This document shows, in pieces, positions 50,157 to 57,999 of a stretch of 64,000 nucleotides of DNA. Location: contig NZ_JIAI01000002.1 in NCBI RefSeq assembly GCF_000620785.1, forward strand, positions 186,001-250,000. The letters run 5' to 3'. This stretch comes from Actinospineispora acaciae DSM 45401. Its GTDB lineage: Bacteria > Actinomycetota > Actinomycetes > Mycobacteriales > Pseudonocardiaceae. How positions within the stretch are numbered: position 1 is the stretch's first letter; each line of letters opens with the position of its first letter. Under the pieces are notes generated by a model. That model was not told the origin of the DNA. It was given only the letters and a program-made list of their open reading frames with translations, and searched no databases. Made by a program: the position numbers and the translations under genes.

Positions 50157-50594
50157 TCATCGTCCGCCGTGTCGCGCGGCGTGTCGCCATCCGGACCATC
50201 CGTCGACCTCGATCCGGATCACCGGGCCCGCCGGCGGGTCGGTCAGGTACTGCGGATACTTCGCCCGCAGCCGGCGTATCGGGTCGGCGCGGCCCGGCTC
50301 GTCGGTGAGCACCCGCGCCCGGCCGTCCGCGCGGACCCACCACAGCGCCGACCAGTCGGCGTCGTCATAGTGCTCGGCCAGCACCGCGACCCGGTCATTG
50401 CCGGCGATGTTGCGCAGCCGGCGCAGGTCGGTGGTCGTCTTGGGCTTCTGGTCGACCGCGATCACGATCACCGAGCCGTCCAGGTCGAACGTGACGGGCA
50501 CCAGGTGCGGGCGGTTCAGCTCGGTCACGGTGGCCAGGTAGGCCACCCGCGCGGAGCCGAGCAGCCGCCGCGCCTCCGGTTCGGCCAGCCGCAT
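50157..50594 (-). CDS. PPOX-class F420-dependent oxidoreductase (TIGR03668-like)
   Basis: A 145-residue split-barrel protein. RLLGSARVAYLATVTELNRPHLVPVTFDLDGSVIVIAVDQKPKTTTDLRRLRNIAGNDRVAVLAEHYDDADWSALWWVRADGRARV is the typical actinobacterial F420 PPOX core, whose DQKPK motif is characteristic of the branch. I start at ATG 50594; GTG 50612 would put the start inside the perfect hairpin at 50611–50658. The substrate is unknown. Confidence 0.85.
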   Translation of the reverse strand: MRLAEPEARRLLGSARVAYLATVTELNRPHLVPVTFDLDGSVIVIAVDQKPKTTTDLRRLRNIAGNDRVAVLAEHYDDADWSALWWVRADGRARVLTDEPGRADPIRRLRAKYPQYLTDPPAGPVIRIEVDGWSGWRHAARHGGR

Positions 50595-50610
50595 GCCGTC
50601 GAGGGTACGC

Positions 50611-50658
50611 ACCCGTGAGTGGTTAGCGTTGTCATAGCAACGCTAACCACTCACGGGT
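50611..50658. terminator. Perfect 21-bp hairpin after the MarR-like gene
   Basis: Arms are ACCCGTGAGTGGTTAGCGTTG and its exact complement, loop TCATAG. It begins right at the MarR-like stop on the minus strand and ends before the PPOX gene. The outer 12 bases match the hairpin at 14832–14877, while the inner bases differ but still pair. It has no U-tract. Confidence 0.7.
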
Positions 50659-51131
50659 CAGTGGCCGGAGTCGCGGACGGCGCGCCAGCGGCGCATGATG
50701 TCCGGCGTCTGTGCGGTGACGAACTCGAAGAACCGGCGGGTGTCCTCCAGCCGGGTGCCGGCCGTGGTCTCGGACCCGGCGGCCTTGACCCCGTCGCCCA
50801 GCAGCCGCGCCCACCGCGCGTAGATGCGGTCCTTGCGGGCGATCGACTCGTACCACATGTCGTCGGAGAGCCGGTAGCGGTCCCGCCGCTCGCCCGGCTC
50901 GCGCTCCTTGACGACCATCTCCAGCTGGCCGAGGTAGCGGACCGCGCCGGACACGGCCGCCGGGCTCACCCGCAGCAGCTCGCCGATCTCGCCGGCGGTG
51001 GCGCCGCCGGACTCGGTGACCAGCAGCGCGACCAGCACCCTGGCGGCCATCCGGGGCATGCCGGCGTCGGCGAGCTCGAGGGCGAACCCCTCCACGAACC
51101 TCGCCAGCGCATCTTCGTCGCGATCGCTCAT
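50658..51131 (-). CDS. MarR/GbsR-family regulator
   Basis: A 157-residue winged-helix regulator. The helix-turn-helix (about residues 22–85) is MPRMAARVLVALLVTESGGATAGEIGELLRVSPAAVSGAVRYLGQLEMVVKEREPGERRDRYRL, close to actinomycete GbsR/MarR proteins. The rest is helical dimerisation. ATG 51131 follows a G-rich run. It is divergent from the PEP-synthase-type gene, and the region between holds two overlapping perfect palindromes, so it is the likely repressor of that gene. Confidence 0.88.
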   Translation of the reverse strand: MSDRDEDALARFVEGFALELADAGMPRMAARVLVALLVTESGGATAGEIGELLRVSPAAVSGAVRYLGQLEMVVKEREPGERRDRYRLSDDMWYESIARKDRIYARWARLLGDGVKAAGSETTAGTRLEDTRRFFEFVTAQTPDIMRRWRAVRDSGH

Positions 51132-51167
51132 CGACCCCCCTTCGGGAGTGGAGGCTACACGGCTGAT

Positions 51168-51190
51168 ACAACTTTCACAAAGTTGTGAAA
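51168..51190. promoter_or_regulatory. Overlapping MarR-type operators
   Basis: ACAACTTT-CAC-AAAGTTGT (51168–51186) and TTTCACAA-AG-TTGTGAAA (51173–51190) are both perfect and share most of their bases. They lie 37 bases before the MarR-like start and 21 before the enzyme start, so binding would block both promoters. Confidence 0.7.
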
Positions 51191-51210
51191 AGAGAGTAGG
51201 TTGCCGGCTC

Positions 51211-53838
51211 ATGACCATGACGACCTCGTTCGACCAGGCCCTGCCGCTTGTTCGACAACTGGCCGACCCGTCGGCCGACCTGCCCCAGGTGGGCGGCAAG
51301 GGCGCCTCGCTGGCCCGGCTGGCCGCCGCCGGGCTGCCGGTGCCGACCGGGTTCCACGTCACCACCGAGGCCTACCGGCGCTTCGTCGCCGAGGCCGGCC
51401 TGAAGGACCCGATCCTGGCCGCCGTGGCCGGCGCCGACCCGGCGCGCCCGGACTCCCTGGAGACCGCGGCGGACACCATCGCCGCGCTGTTCGCCGAGCA
51501 CCCCATCCCGGACGAGACGGCCGCCGCGATCGCGGAGTCCTACCGCGCGCTCGGCGCTGACGTCCCAGTGGCGGTGCGCTCCTCGGCGACCGCGGAGGAC
51601 CTGCCCGAGCTGTCCTTCGCCGGCCAGCAGGACACCTACCTGAACATCCGCGGCGTGCCGGCGGTGCTGGACGCGGTGCGGCGCTGCTGGGCGTCGCTGT
51701 GGACCGCCCGTGCCATCGGCTACCGGGCGCGCACCGGCATCGACCCGGACGAGGTGAGCCTGGCCGTGGTGGTGCAGGAGCTGGTCACCGGGGCCGCCGA
51801 CGCGGCCGCCGGCATCCTGTTCACCGCCAACCCGATGACCGGCGCGCGGGACCAGATCGTGATCAACGCCGGCTGGGGGCTCGGCGAGGCGGTGGTCGGC
51901 GGGCAGGTCACGCCGGACACGGTGGTCGTGGATCGCGCGAACGGCGCCGTCGTGGTGCGGCAGACGGCCGACAAGACGGTGATGACCGTCCGCACCGAGC
52001 ACGGCACCGAGGAGGTCGACGTCCCCGACGAGCTGCGCCGCCGGCCGGTGCTCACCGACGCCGAGGTGGCGACGCTGGCCGGGCTGGGCGAGCGCATCGA
52101 GCGGCTCTACGGCGCGCCGATGGACGTGGAGTGGACCCGGCGCGACGGCACGTTCTACGTCGTGCAGGCCCGGCCGATCACCACGCTGCGCGTGGCCGTA
52201 CCCACGCTGCCCGACCACGACTCCGCCGACGGCGGCCACCAGGTCTGGAACGACAGCCTGGCCGGCGACTTCCTGTGGACGTCGACCAACATCGGCGAGG
52301 CGGTGCCGGACGTGGTCACCCCGCTCGGCTGGTCCGTGGTCAAGATCTTCCTGGCCGGCTCGCTGCCGGTCGACGAGGTCGCCGGGCACAAGCTCGCCGG
52401 GATCATCGGCGGGCGGCCCTACCTGAACCTCAGCATGATCTACGGCCTGGCCGACGCGTTCTTCATGGGCCACCGGGCGCGGACCGGGGCCGAGCAGGTG
52501 TTCGGCTCGGTGCCGGCCGGGATGTCGGTGCCGCCGCTGGGGGAGTCCCGGTGGCGGATCATCCGGGAGGCGCTCGGCAAGGTGGTCAGGTCCAAGCGGA
52601 AGATCGCCGCCGACCGGAAGAACTTCGCCCAGGTGGTCGGGGACACCCCGGGCCGGTGCGCCGAGCTGCGCGCCAGGGTCCGGTCCGCCGGCACCCCGGC
52701 CGAGCTGGCCGAGCTGTGGCGCGCCGAGCTGGGGCCGCTGCACGGCCGGGTCTCCTCGATGCTCGGCGCCGGCACCCGCGACGACGAGAGCGCGCTCTCG
52801 ATGGACGGTGACGAGCTGCGCGGGCTGGTCGGCGAGGAGGACGCGAACCTGCTGCTGTCCGGTGCGAAGGCCGACGGGAGCACGCTGGACAGCCTCGGCC
52901 CGGTGGTCGGGCTAGCGAAGGTGGCCAGGGGTGAGCTGGACCGGGAGGACTTCGTCCAGAAGTGGGGGCACCGGGGTCCGCACGAGCTGGACATCTCCGT
53001 GCCGCGCCCGGCGGAGGACCCGCACTGGCTGGACGGCCAGCTCGCCGGGCTGGCCGGGGCCGAGAAGGACGCGGTGGCGCTGCTGGAGCGCCAGGACGTG
53101 GCGCGGGCGCGGGCCTGGGAGCGGGTGTTGAAGGCGGACCCGGAGAAGGCCGCGCGGTTGCGTACCAAGCTGGACGCCTGGAGCGAGGCGGCCTCGCTGC
53201 GGGAGCGGGCGCGCTCGGAGGCGGTCCGGGTGTTCTGGGTGGTCCGCGACTGGGCGCTGCGCGCCGGGGAACTGACCGGTCGCGGTGACGACGTGTTCTA
53301 CCTGGACCTGGACGAGCTCCTCGCGCTGCTGGACGGCACCCCTGGTGAAGCGCTCGGCGAGGTCGCGGCCCGGCGCGCGACCCACGACCGCTACGCCGCG
53401 CTGCCGCCGTACCCGACGTTCATCCGGGGCGCGTTCGACCCGTTCGCCTGGTTCGCCGACCCGAACCGGCGCAGCGACCGCTACGACGCCACCGCCAGCC
53501 CCTCGGCGGCCCCGGTCAGCGACACGATCACCGGCTACCCGGGCGCGGCCGGCGTGGTGGAGGGCACCGCGAGGGTGCTCACGAACGCCGCCGAGGGCGA
53601 GTCGCTGCGGCCGGGGGAGGTGCTGGTCACCATGATCACGAACGTGGGCTGGACACCGCTGTTCCCGCGCGCCGGCGCGGTGGTCACCGACGTCGGGGCG
53701 CCGCTCTCGCACGCCGCGATCGTGGCCCGCGAGCTGGGCATCCCGGCCGTGGTCGGCTGCGGCGACGCCACCATGCGGATCCGCACCGGCGACCGGGTCA
53801 GCGTGGACGGCTCGCGCGGCACCGTGCGGGTGCTCTAG
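51211..53838 (+). CDS. PEP synthase / rifamycin-phosphotransferase-family dikinase
   Basis: An 875-residue three-part enzyme. The N-terminal ATP-grasp domain (about 1–320) has VPVAVRSSATAEDLPELSFAGQQDTYLNIRG, NAGWGLGEAVVGG and VEWTRRDGTFYVVQARPITTL. A long central domain follows, then a C-terminal swivelling His domain with GAPLSHAAIVARELGIPAVVG, His834 being the phosphoryl carrier. The PEP/pyruvate TIM barrel of true PEP synthase is absent, and length and layout match rifamycin phosphotransferase (about 867 residues), though other substrates occur in this family. The divergent MarR regulator suits an inducible detoxification gene. ATG 51211 starts the family N-terminus. Confidence 0.82.
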   Translation: MTMTTSFDQALPLVRQLADPSADLPQVGGKGASLARLAAAGLPVPTGFHVTTEAYRRFVAEAGLKDPILAAVAGADPARPDSLETAADTIAALFAEHPIPDETAAAIAESYRALGADVPVAVRSSATAEDLPELSFAGQQDTYLNIRGVPAVLDAVRRCWASLWTARAIGYRARTGIDPDEVSLAVVVQELVTGAADAAAGILFTANPMTGARDQIVINAGWGLGEAVVGGQVTPDTVVVDRANGAVVVRQTADKTVMTVRTEHGTEEVDVPDELRRRPVLTDAEVATLAGLGERIERLYGAPMDVEWTRRDGTFYVVQARPITTLRVAVPTLPDHDSADGGHQVWNDSLAGDFLWTSTNIGEAVPDVVTPLGWSVVKIFLAGSLPVDEVAGHKLAGIIGGRPYLNLSMIYGLADAFFMGHRARTGAEQVFGSVPAGMSVPPLGESRWRIIREALGKVVRSKRKIAADRKNFAQVVGDTPGRCAELRARVRSAGTPAELAELWRAELGPLHGRVSSMLGAGTRDDESALSMDGDELRGLVGEEDANLLLSGAKADGSTLDSLGPVVGLAKVARGELDREDFVQKWGHRGPHELDISVPRPAEDPHWLDGQLAGLAGAEKDAVALLERQDVARARAWERVLKADPEKAARLRTKLDAWSEAASLRERARSEAVRVFWVVRDWALRAGELTGRGDDVFYLDLDELLALLDGTPGEALGEVAARRATHDRYAALPPYPTFIRGAFDPFAWFADPNRRSDRYDATASPSAAPVSDTITGYPGAAGVVEGTARVLTNAAEGESLRPGEVLVTMITNVGWTPLFPRAGAVVTDVGAPLSHAAIVARELGIPAVVGCGDATMRIRTGDRVSVDGSRGTVRVL

Positions 53839-53842
53839 GAGG

Positions 53843-55126
53843 TCAGAGCAGGAACCGGAACAGCGGGCTGTCCGGCGGGACCAGCTCGATGTGCGGGGGC
53901 GCGGCGTGCATGCGCTCCAGCAGGCCGTCCAGGTCCTCGGGCCGGCCCAGCTCGATCCCCACCAGGGCCGGGCCGGTCTCCCGGTTGTTGCGCTTGACGT
54001 ACTCGAACAGCGTGATGTCGTCGTCCGGGCCGAGCACGTCGTCCAGGAACCGGCGCAGCGCGCCCGGCTCCTGCGGGAAGTCGACCAGGAAGTAGTGCTT
54101 GCGGCCCTCGTGCACCAGCGCGCGCTCGACGACCTCGGCGTAGCGGCTGACGTCGTTGTTGCCCCCGGAGAGCAGGCAGACGATCGTGCTCCCGTCCGCG
54201 ATGTCGCCGGCCGCGCCGCTGGCCAGCGCGGCCGTGGCGAGCGCGCCGGCCGGCTCGGCGATGATGCCGTCGGACTGGTACAGCTCCAGCATCTCCACGC
54301 ACACCCTGCCCTCGGGCACGGTGGTCAGGCTGGCGGCGCCGTCACGCACGCCGGCGGCCACGATCGGATGGGTGACCGCGCCCGCCCGGCGCACCGAGGC
54401 GCCGTCCACGAACGGGTCCACCTCGTCCAGGTCCACCGGCCCGCCGGCGGCGACGGCGGCGGCCATGCACGCGGCGCCGGCCGGCTCCACGCCGACCACC
54501 CGCACCTCGGGATGCCGTTCGCGCAGCCAGACCAGGGTGCCGGCCAGCAGCCCGCCGCCGCCCACCGGCACCACCAGCACGTCCGGCTCGCGCCCGAGCT
54601 GGCTGAGCACCTCGCGGACCACGGTGCCCTGCCCGGCCACCGTCCTAGGGTCGTCGAACGGGGGCACCTGGGTGGAGCCGGTGTCGCGGGCGTCGGCGAG
54701 GGCGGCCGCGGCGGCGTCGTCGTAGCCGTCGCCGACCACCCGGACGTCCACCACCTCGCCGCCGAGGAAGGCCACCCGGTCGCGCTTCTGCCTCGGCGTG
54801 GTGCGCGGCAGGTAGACCCTGGCCTGCACGCCGAGGCGGGCGCAGGCGTAGGCCACGCCCTGGGCGTGGTTGCCGGCGCTGGCGCACACCACGCCGTCCG
54901 CGCGGGCGTCCTCGTCGAGCTGGGCGATCAGGTTGTAGGCGCCGCGCAGCTTGTACGAGCGCACCGGCAGCAGGTCCTCGCGCTTGAGCCAGACGGCGGC
55001 GTCCAGGCGGGCGGTGAGCCGGCCGTTGGGTTGCAGGGGGCTCGGCGCGATCACGCCGCGCAGCCGCGCCGCCGCCTCGTCCACGTCGCCGGCGGTCACG
55101 GAGATCATCTGGGTGGCACCTGTCAC
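53843..55126 (-). CDS. ilvA: Threonine ammonia-lyase (threonine dehydratase)
   Basis: Deaminates threonine to 2-oxobutanoate, the first step to isoleucine. The 427-residue protein has the PLP Lys in LPVRSYKLRGAYN near residue 56, ASAGNHAQGVAYA, the phosphate loop PVGGGGLLAGT and the C-terminal regulatory ACT-like domain (HYFLVDFPQEPGALRRFLDDVLG, ITLFEYVKRNN). This is the single-ACT short form found in Corynebacterium. GTG 55126 or ATG 55108 could be the start; neither has a strong ribosome site. It is convergent with the PEP-synthase-type gene. Confidence 0.93.
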   Translation of the reverse strand: MTGATQMISVTAGDVDEAAARLRGVIAPSPLQPNGRLTARLDAAVWLKREDLLPVRSYKLRGAYNLIAQLDEDARADGVVCASAGNHAQGVAYACARLGVQARVYLPRTTPRQKRDRVAFLGGEVVDVRVVGDGYDDAAAAALADARDTGSTQVPPFDDPRTVAGQGTVVREVLSQLGREPDVLVVPVGGGGLLAGTLVWLRERHPEVRVVGVEPAGAACMAAAVAAGGPVDLDEVDPFVDGASVRRAGAVTHPIVAAGVRDGAASLTTVPEGRVCVEMLELYQSDGIIAEPAGALATAALASGAAGDIADGSTIVCLLSGGNNDVSRYAEVVERALVHEGRKHYFLVDFPQEPGALRRFLDDVLGPDDDITLFEYVKRNNRETGPALVGIELGRPEDLDGLLERMHAAPPHIELVPPDSPLFRFLL

Positions 55127-55172
55127 GGGCCGACCGTGCCACGAGCGGCCGGGGCGCCGACGCGCGGGGGGA

Positions 55173-56348
55173 TCACGCCGGCGCGCAGACGCCCTTGGCG
55201 GCCAGCACCCTGGCGGTGGCGGCGGCCACGTCCCGCGCGGGCAGCTGGCCGGACTGGACGGCGGCCTGCAGCCGATCCAGCACCGGCGGCACCGGCTCCC
55301 CGCTGGTCCACAGCGCCACGTCCGCCCCGGCGCGCAGCGCGGCGAACACCGCGTCCGGCAGGCTGTAGCGGTCGGTGATGGCGCGCATGGCGCCCAGGTC
55401 GTCGGTGTACACCAGCCCCCCGAAGCCGAGGTCGCCGCGCAGCAGCCGGTAGGCGGCCGGGCTCACCGTGGCCGGCAGCCCGTCGGTGAGCCCCGGCACG
55501 ATCAGGTGGCCGACCATCACCGCCGTCGGCTCGGCGGCCATCAGGTTGCGGTAGGGCGCCAGGTCGGCGCCGAGCAGCGCGTTCAGCGGCGGCGTGGTGA
55601 CCTCGCCCTTGTGCGAGTCGCCGCTGGAGCGACCGTGCCCGGGGAAGTGCTTGAGCACCGGATACACCCCGGCGTCGCGCAGGCCGGCCGCGAACGCCCC
55701 GGCGTAGCGGGTCACCCGGTCCGGGTCGGAACCGAAGGCGCGGTCGCCGATCACGCCGCCGGAGGATGCGCCGGGGTCGGTCATGTCCACCACCGGGGCC
55801 ATGTCCATCGTGATGCCCCGGGCGCGCAGCTCCCGGCCCCGCTTGGCGGCCAGCTCGCGGACCTGCGCGGGGGTCATGGTGGCGGCCATCGCCCGGGCGC
55901 TCGGGATGGAGCCGTCCAGCTCGTCGATGCGCTGCACCCGGCCGCCCTCGTCGTCCACCGCGACGGTCACCGGCAACGGGCCGGCCGCGCGCATCGGGGC
56001 GAGCGCGTCACCCTTGAGGATGTCCGTGGGGTTGCCGCCGATGAAGATCCCGCCGATGCCGGTCTCGGCGACGACGGCGCGCGCCGAGTCCGGCCGGGCC
56101 GGGTTCACCCCGACCATCAGCCGCTGCGCGAGCTGTGCCCGTATCGGCATCTGGGCCACCCGGTCCGCGCAGCTGGGCTGGCGCGGCTCGGCGGCCGGCG
56201 GGCGGTTCTCGGGCGACCCCGGCGAGCCGGCCGGCCACGTCGTCCAGTTCGTCCATCTCGCGAGGCCGATGCCCAGGCCGGCCACGACCAGCAGGGCCAG
56301 CGCGATCAGGCCGAGGCGGCGCCTGGTGCGGGGCCGCAGTGGCACCAT
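55173..56348 (-). CDS. Glycoside hydrolase family 3 beta-N-acetylhexosaminidase (NagZ/LpqI-like)
   Basis: A 391-residue membrane-anchored or secreted enzyme that removes GlcNAc from cell-wall fragments. A signal anchor (LGLIALALLVVAGLGIGLARW) lies near residues 12–32. The GH3 core has MAPVVDM, VLKHFPGHGRSSGDSHKGEV with the NagZ Asp–His acid/base dyad, MVGHLIVPGLT and LVYTDDLGAMRAI with the nucleophile Asp. No lipobox Cys follows the hydrophobic stretch, unlike M. tuberculosis LpqI. ATG 56348 is the start. Confidence 0.9.
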   Translation of the reverse strand: MVPLRPRTRRRLGLIALALLVVAGLGIGLARWTNWTTWPAGSPGSPENRPPAAEPRQPSCADRVAQMPIRAQLAQRLMVGVNPARPDSARAVVAETGIGGIFIGGNPTDILKGDALAPMRAAGPLPVTVAVDDEGGRVQRIDELDGSIPSARAMAATMTPAQVRELAAKRGRELRARGITMDMAPVVDMTDPGASSGGVIGDRAFGSDPDRVTRYAGAFAAGLRDAGVYPVLKHFPGHGRSSGDSHKGEVTTPPLNALLGADLAPYRNLMAAEPTAVMVGHLIVPGLTDGLPATVSPAAYRLLRGDLGFGGLVYTDDLGAMRAITDRYSLPDAVFAALRAGADVALWTSGEPVPPVLDRLQAAVQSGQLPARDVAAATARVLAAKGVCAPA

Positions 56349-56468
56349 GCGGTGCCGGCCGGACCCGTTGGGCTGGGTCCGGTTCGAGGTGGGGAGCTGC
56401 TGCCGGCTGATATAGCAATGCTAGCGCCCTGTGCGGGGTGGACGTGCGCCGACCCCGCTACGGCTCGG

Positions 56469-57104
56469 CTATGGCACGGTGGCCAGCCGTACCCCCAGGC
56501 CGACCAGGAGCGTCCCGGTGACGGCCTCGACCGCGCGGCGCACCCTCGGGCGGCGCAGCACGTCACCGGCGCGCGCGATGACCGCCGAGTACAGCACCAG
56601 CCAGCCGAAGGTCATCGCCGCGAACAGCGCGCCGAGCAGCAGCAGGGTGGCGAAGGCGGCCGGGCCGGGCGGCGCGAACTGGGGCAGCAGGCTGGCGAAG
56701 AACACCGCCATCTTGGGGTTGCCCAGGTCGCTGATCAGGCCCTGCCGGTAGGCGGCGAGCGGTTGCAGCCTGGGCCGCCGCGCCGGTGCCTGGGCGGACC
56801 CGCCGTCGGACGACCGGCGCCACGCCGCCCGCAGCGCCTGCACGCCCAGGAACGCCAGGTAGGCGGCGCCGGCGTACTTGACGGCCAGGAACAGCGGCTC
56901 GGAGGCGATCAACAGCGCCACCACGCCGGCGCTGGTGGCCACCGCCCAGACGAGCTGCCCGCTGGCCACCCCGAGCCCGGTCAGCACCCCGCCGCGCCAC
57001 CCGCCGGCCAGCGCCCCGCGCACGGTGACCACCGTGTCCGGCCCCGGCGTCATGATCACGACGGCGGAGACGCCCACGAACGCGAGCAGGGTCGCGGCGT
57101 CCAT
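56469..57104 (-). CDS. LysE-family amino-acid exporter
   Basis: A 211-residue inner-membrane protein with about six helices. The family start MDAATLLAFVGVSAVVIMTPGPDTVVTVRGALAGGWRGGVLTGLGVASG is typical of the RhtB/LysE group, and FRQGL-like YRQGLISDLGNPKMAVFFASLLPQF is the second signature. The substrate is probably an amino acid but cannot be specified. The ATG directly follows the TGA of the GntR gene (TGAATG), so the two are cotranscribed. Confidence 0.9.
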   Translation of the reverse strand: MDAATLLAFVGVSAVVIMTPGPDTVVTVRGALAGGWRGGVLTGLGVASGQLVWAVATSAGVVALLIASEPLFLAVKYAGAAYLAFLGVQALRAAWRRSSDGGSAQAPARRPRLQPLAAYRQGLISDLGNPKMAVFFASLLPQFAPPGPAAFATLLLLGALFAAMTFGWLVLYSAVIARAGDVLRRPRVRRAVEAVTGTLLVGLGVRLATVP

Positions 57105-57809
57105 TCAGCTCCTCCGGCGGCCGGCTGGGCGTTCGTGCTCGGCGAGCATGCGGCGCTTGCCGGCCAGGATGTGGTCCTCCATCAGGCGGGCGACCGCGTC
57201 GGCGTCGTGCGCCTCCAGGTGGCGCAGGATGGCGCGGTGCTCGTCGTTGGAGCTGCGCCGGGCGGAGGCCGGTTCGAGCCCGTGCCGGCGGAACAGGTGC
57301 AGCTCCTTGGACACGTTGTCGTACAGCTCGACCAGCCGGGGGTTGCCGGACAGGGCCACCAGGTGGCGGTGGAACTCGACGTTGAGCGGGTAGTAGTCGT
57401 CCATGCCGGCGGCGTCGGCCAGCCGTTCGATCTTCGCCCGCAGCAGGTCGGCGTCGTCCCCGGTGAACCGCGCGGCGGCCAGCCGGCCGGCCAGCCCGAA
57501 CAGGCTGGCCCTGATGTCGTAGAGCTGCGCGGCCTCCTCGACGGAGATCTCCCGCACGAACATGCCCCGGTTGGCGCGGAACTCCACCAGCCGGGTGCGT
57601 TCCAGGTGACGGCAGGCCTCCCGGACCGGACCCCGGCTCACGCCCAGCCGCATGGCCAGCGCCGACTCGTTGATCCGGTCGCCGCCCTCCAGCACCCCGG
57701 TGATGATCATCCGTTCCAGCTCCTCGACGATCAGGTGGGGCAGCGAGGTCGCCTGGCGTTCGGCCACCCGGCGCTGCAGCGCCGTGATCGGGCCGGTGCT
57801 CTCGGCCAT
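57105..57809 (-). CDS. GntR-family regulator with FCD domain
   Basis: A 234-residue regulator. The winged helix (residues 22–85) has LIVEELERMIITGVLEGGDRINESALAMRLGVSRGPVREACRHLERTRLVEF. The FCD ligand domain (about 95–220) has the metal-type pattern with D…NVEFHRHLVALSGNPRLVELYD and NDEHRAILRHLEAHD. It is divergent from the enolase–DAACS operon. Inverted copies of a 13-base site lie between, so it probably represses both sides until a hydroxy acid binds. Confidence 0.92.
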   Translation of the reverse strand: MAESTGPITALQRRVAERQATSLPHLIVEELERMIITGVLEGGDRINESALAMRLGVSRGPVREACRHLERTRLVEFRANRGMFVREISVEEAAQLYDIRASLFGLAGRLAAARFTGDDADLLRAKIERLADAAGMDDYYPLNVEFHRHLVALSGNPRLVELYDNVSKELHLFRRHGLEPASARRSSNDEHRAILRHLEAHDADAVARLMEDHILAGKRRMLAEHERPAGRRRS

Positions 57810-57838
57810 GAACCTCCTCGGGGCCCGGACTGGAACGT

Positions 57839-57851
57839 CAACTGTCAGCGA
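57839..57851. promoter_or_regulatory. GntR-type site, first inverted copy
   Basis: CAACTGTCAGCGA is the inverted form, with one mismatch, of TCGTTGACAGTTG at 57931–57943. It lies about 30 bases before the GntR start. A related AACTGCCA follows within ten bases. Confidence 0.55.
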
Positions 57852-57930
57852 TTAACTGCCAAGCCGCGTTTCGGGCCGTCACACCGACAGATCATCACTT
57901 TATTAGCACGTCGCCGTCCGAAATAGCAAA

Positions 57931-57943
57931 TCGTTGACAGTTG
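57931..57943. promoter_or_regulatory. GntR-type site, second inverted copy
   Basis: TCGTTGACAGTTG lies about 57 bases before the enolase start. Together with 57839–57851 it frames the divergent promoter region, so one regulator could act on both directions or form a loop. Confidence 0.55.
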
Positions 57944-57999
57944 GCGATTTGGTGGCTCAGACTCTGCCGCACCGTTGGAGCCGACCCCCAGGGGGTGCG

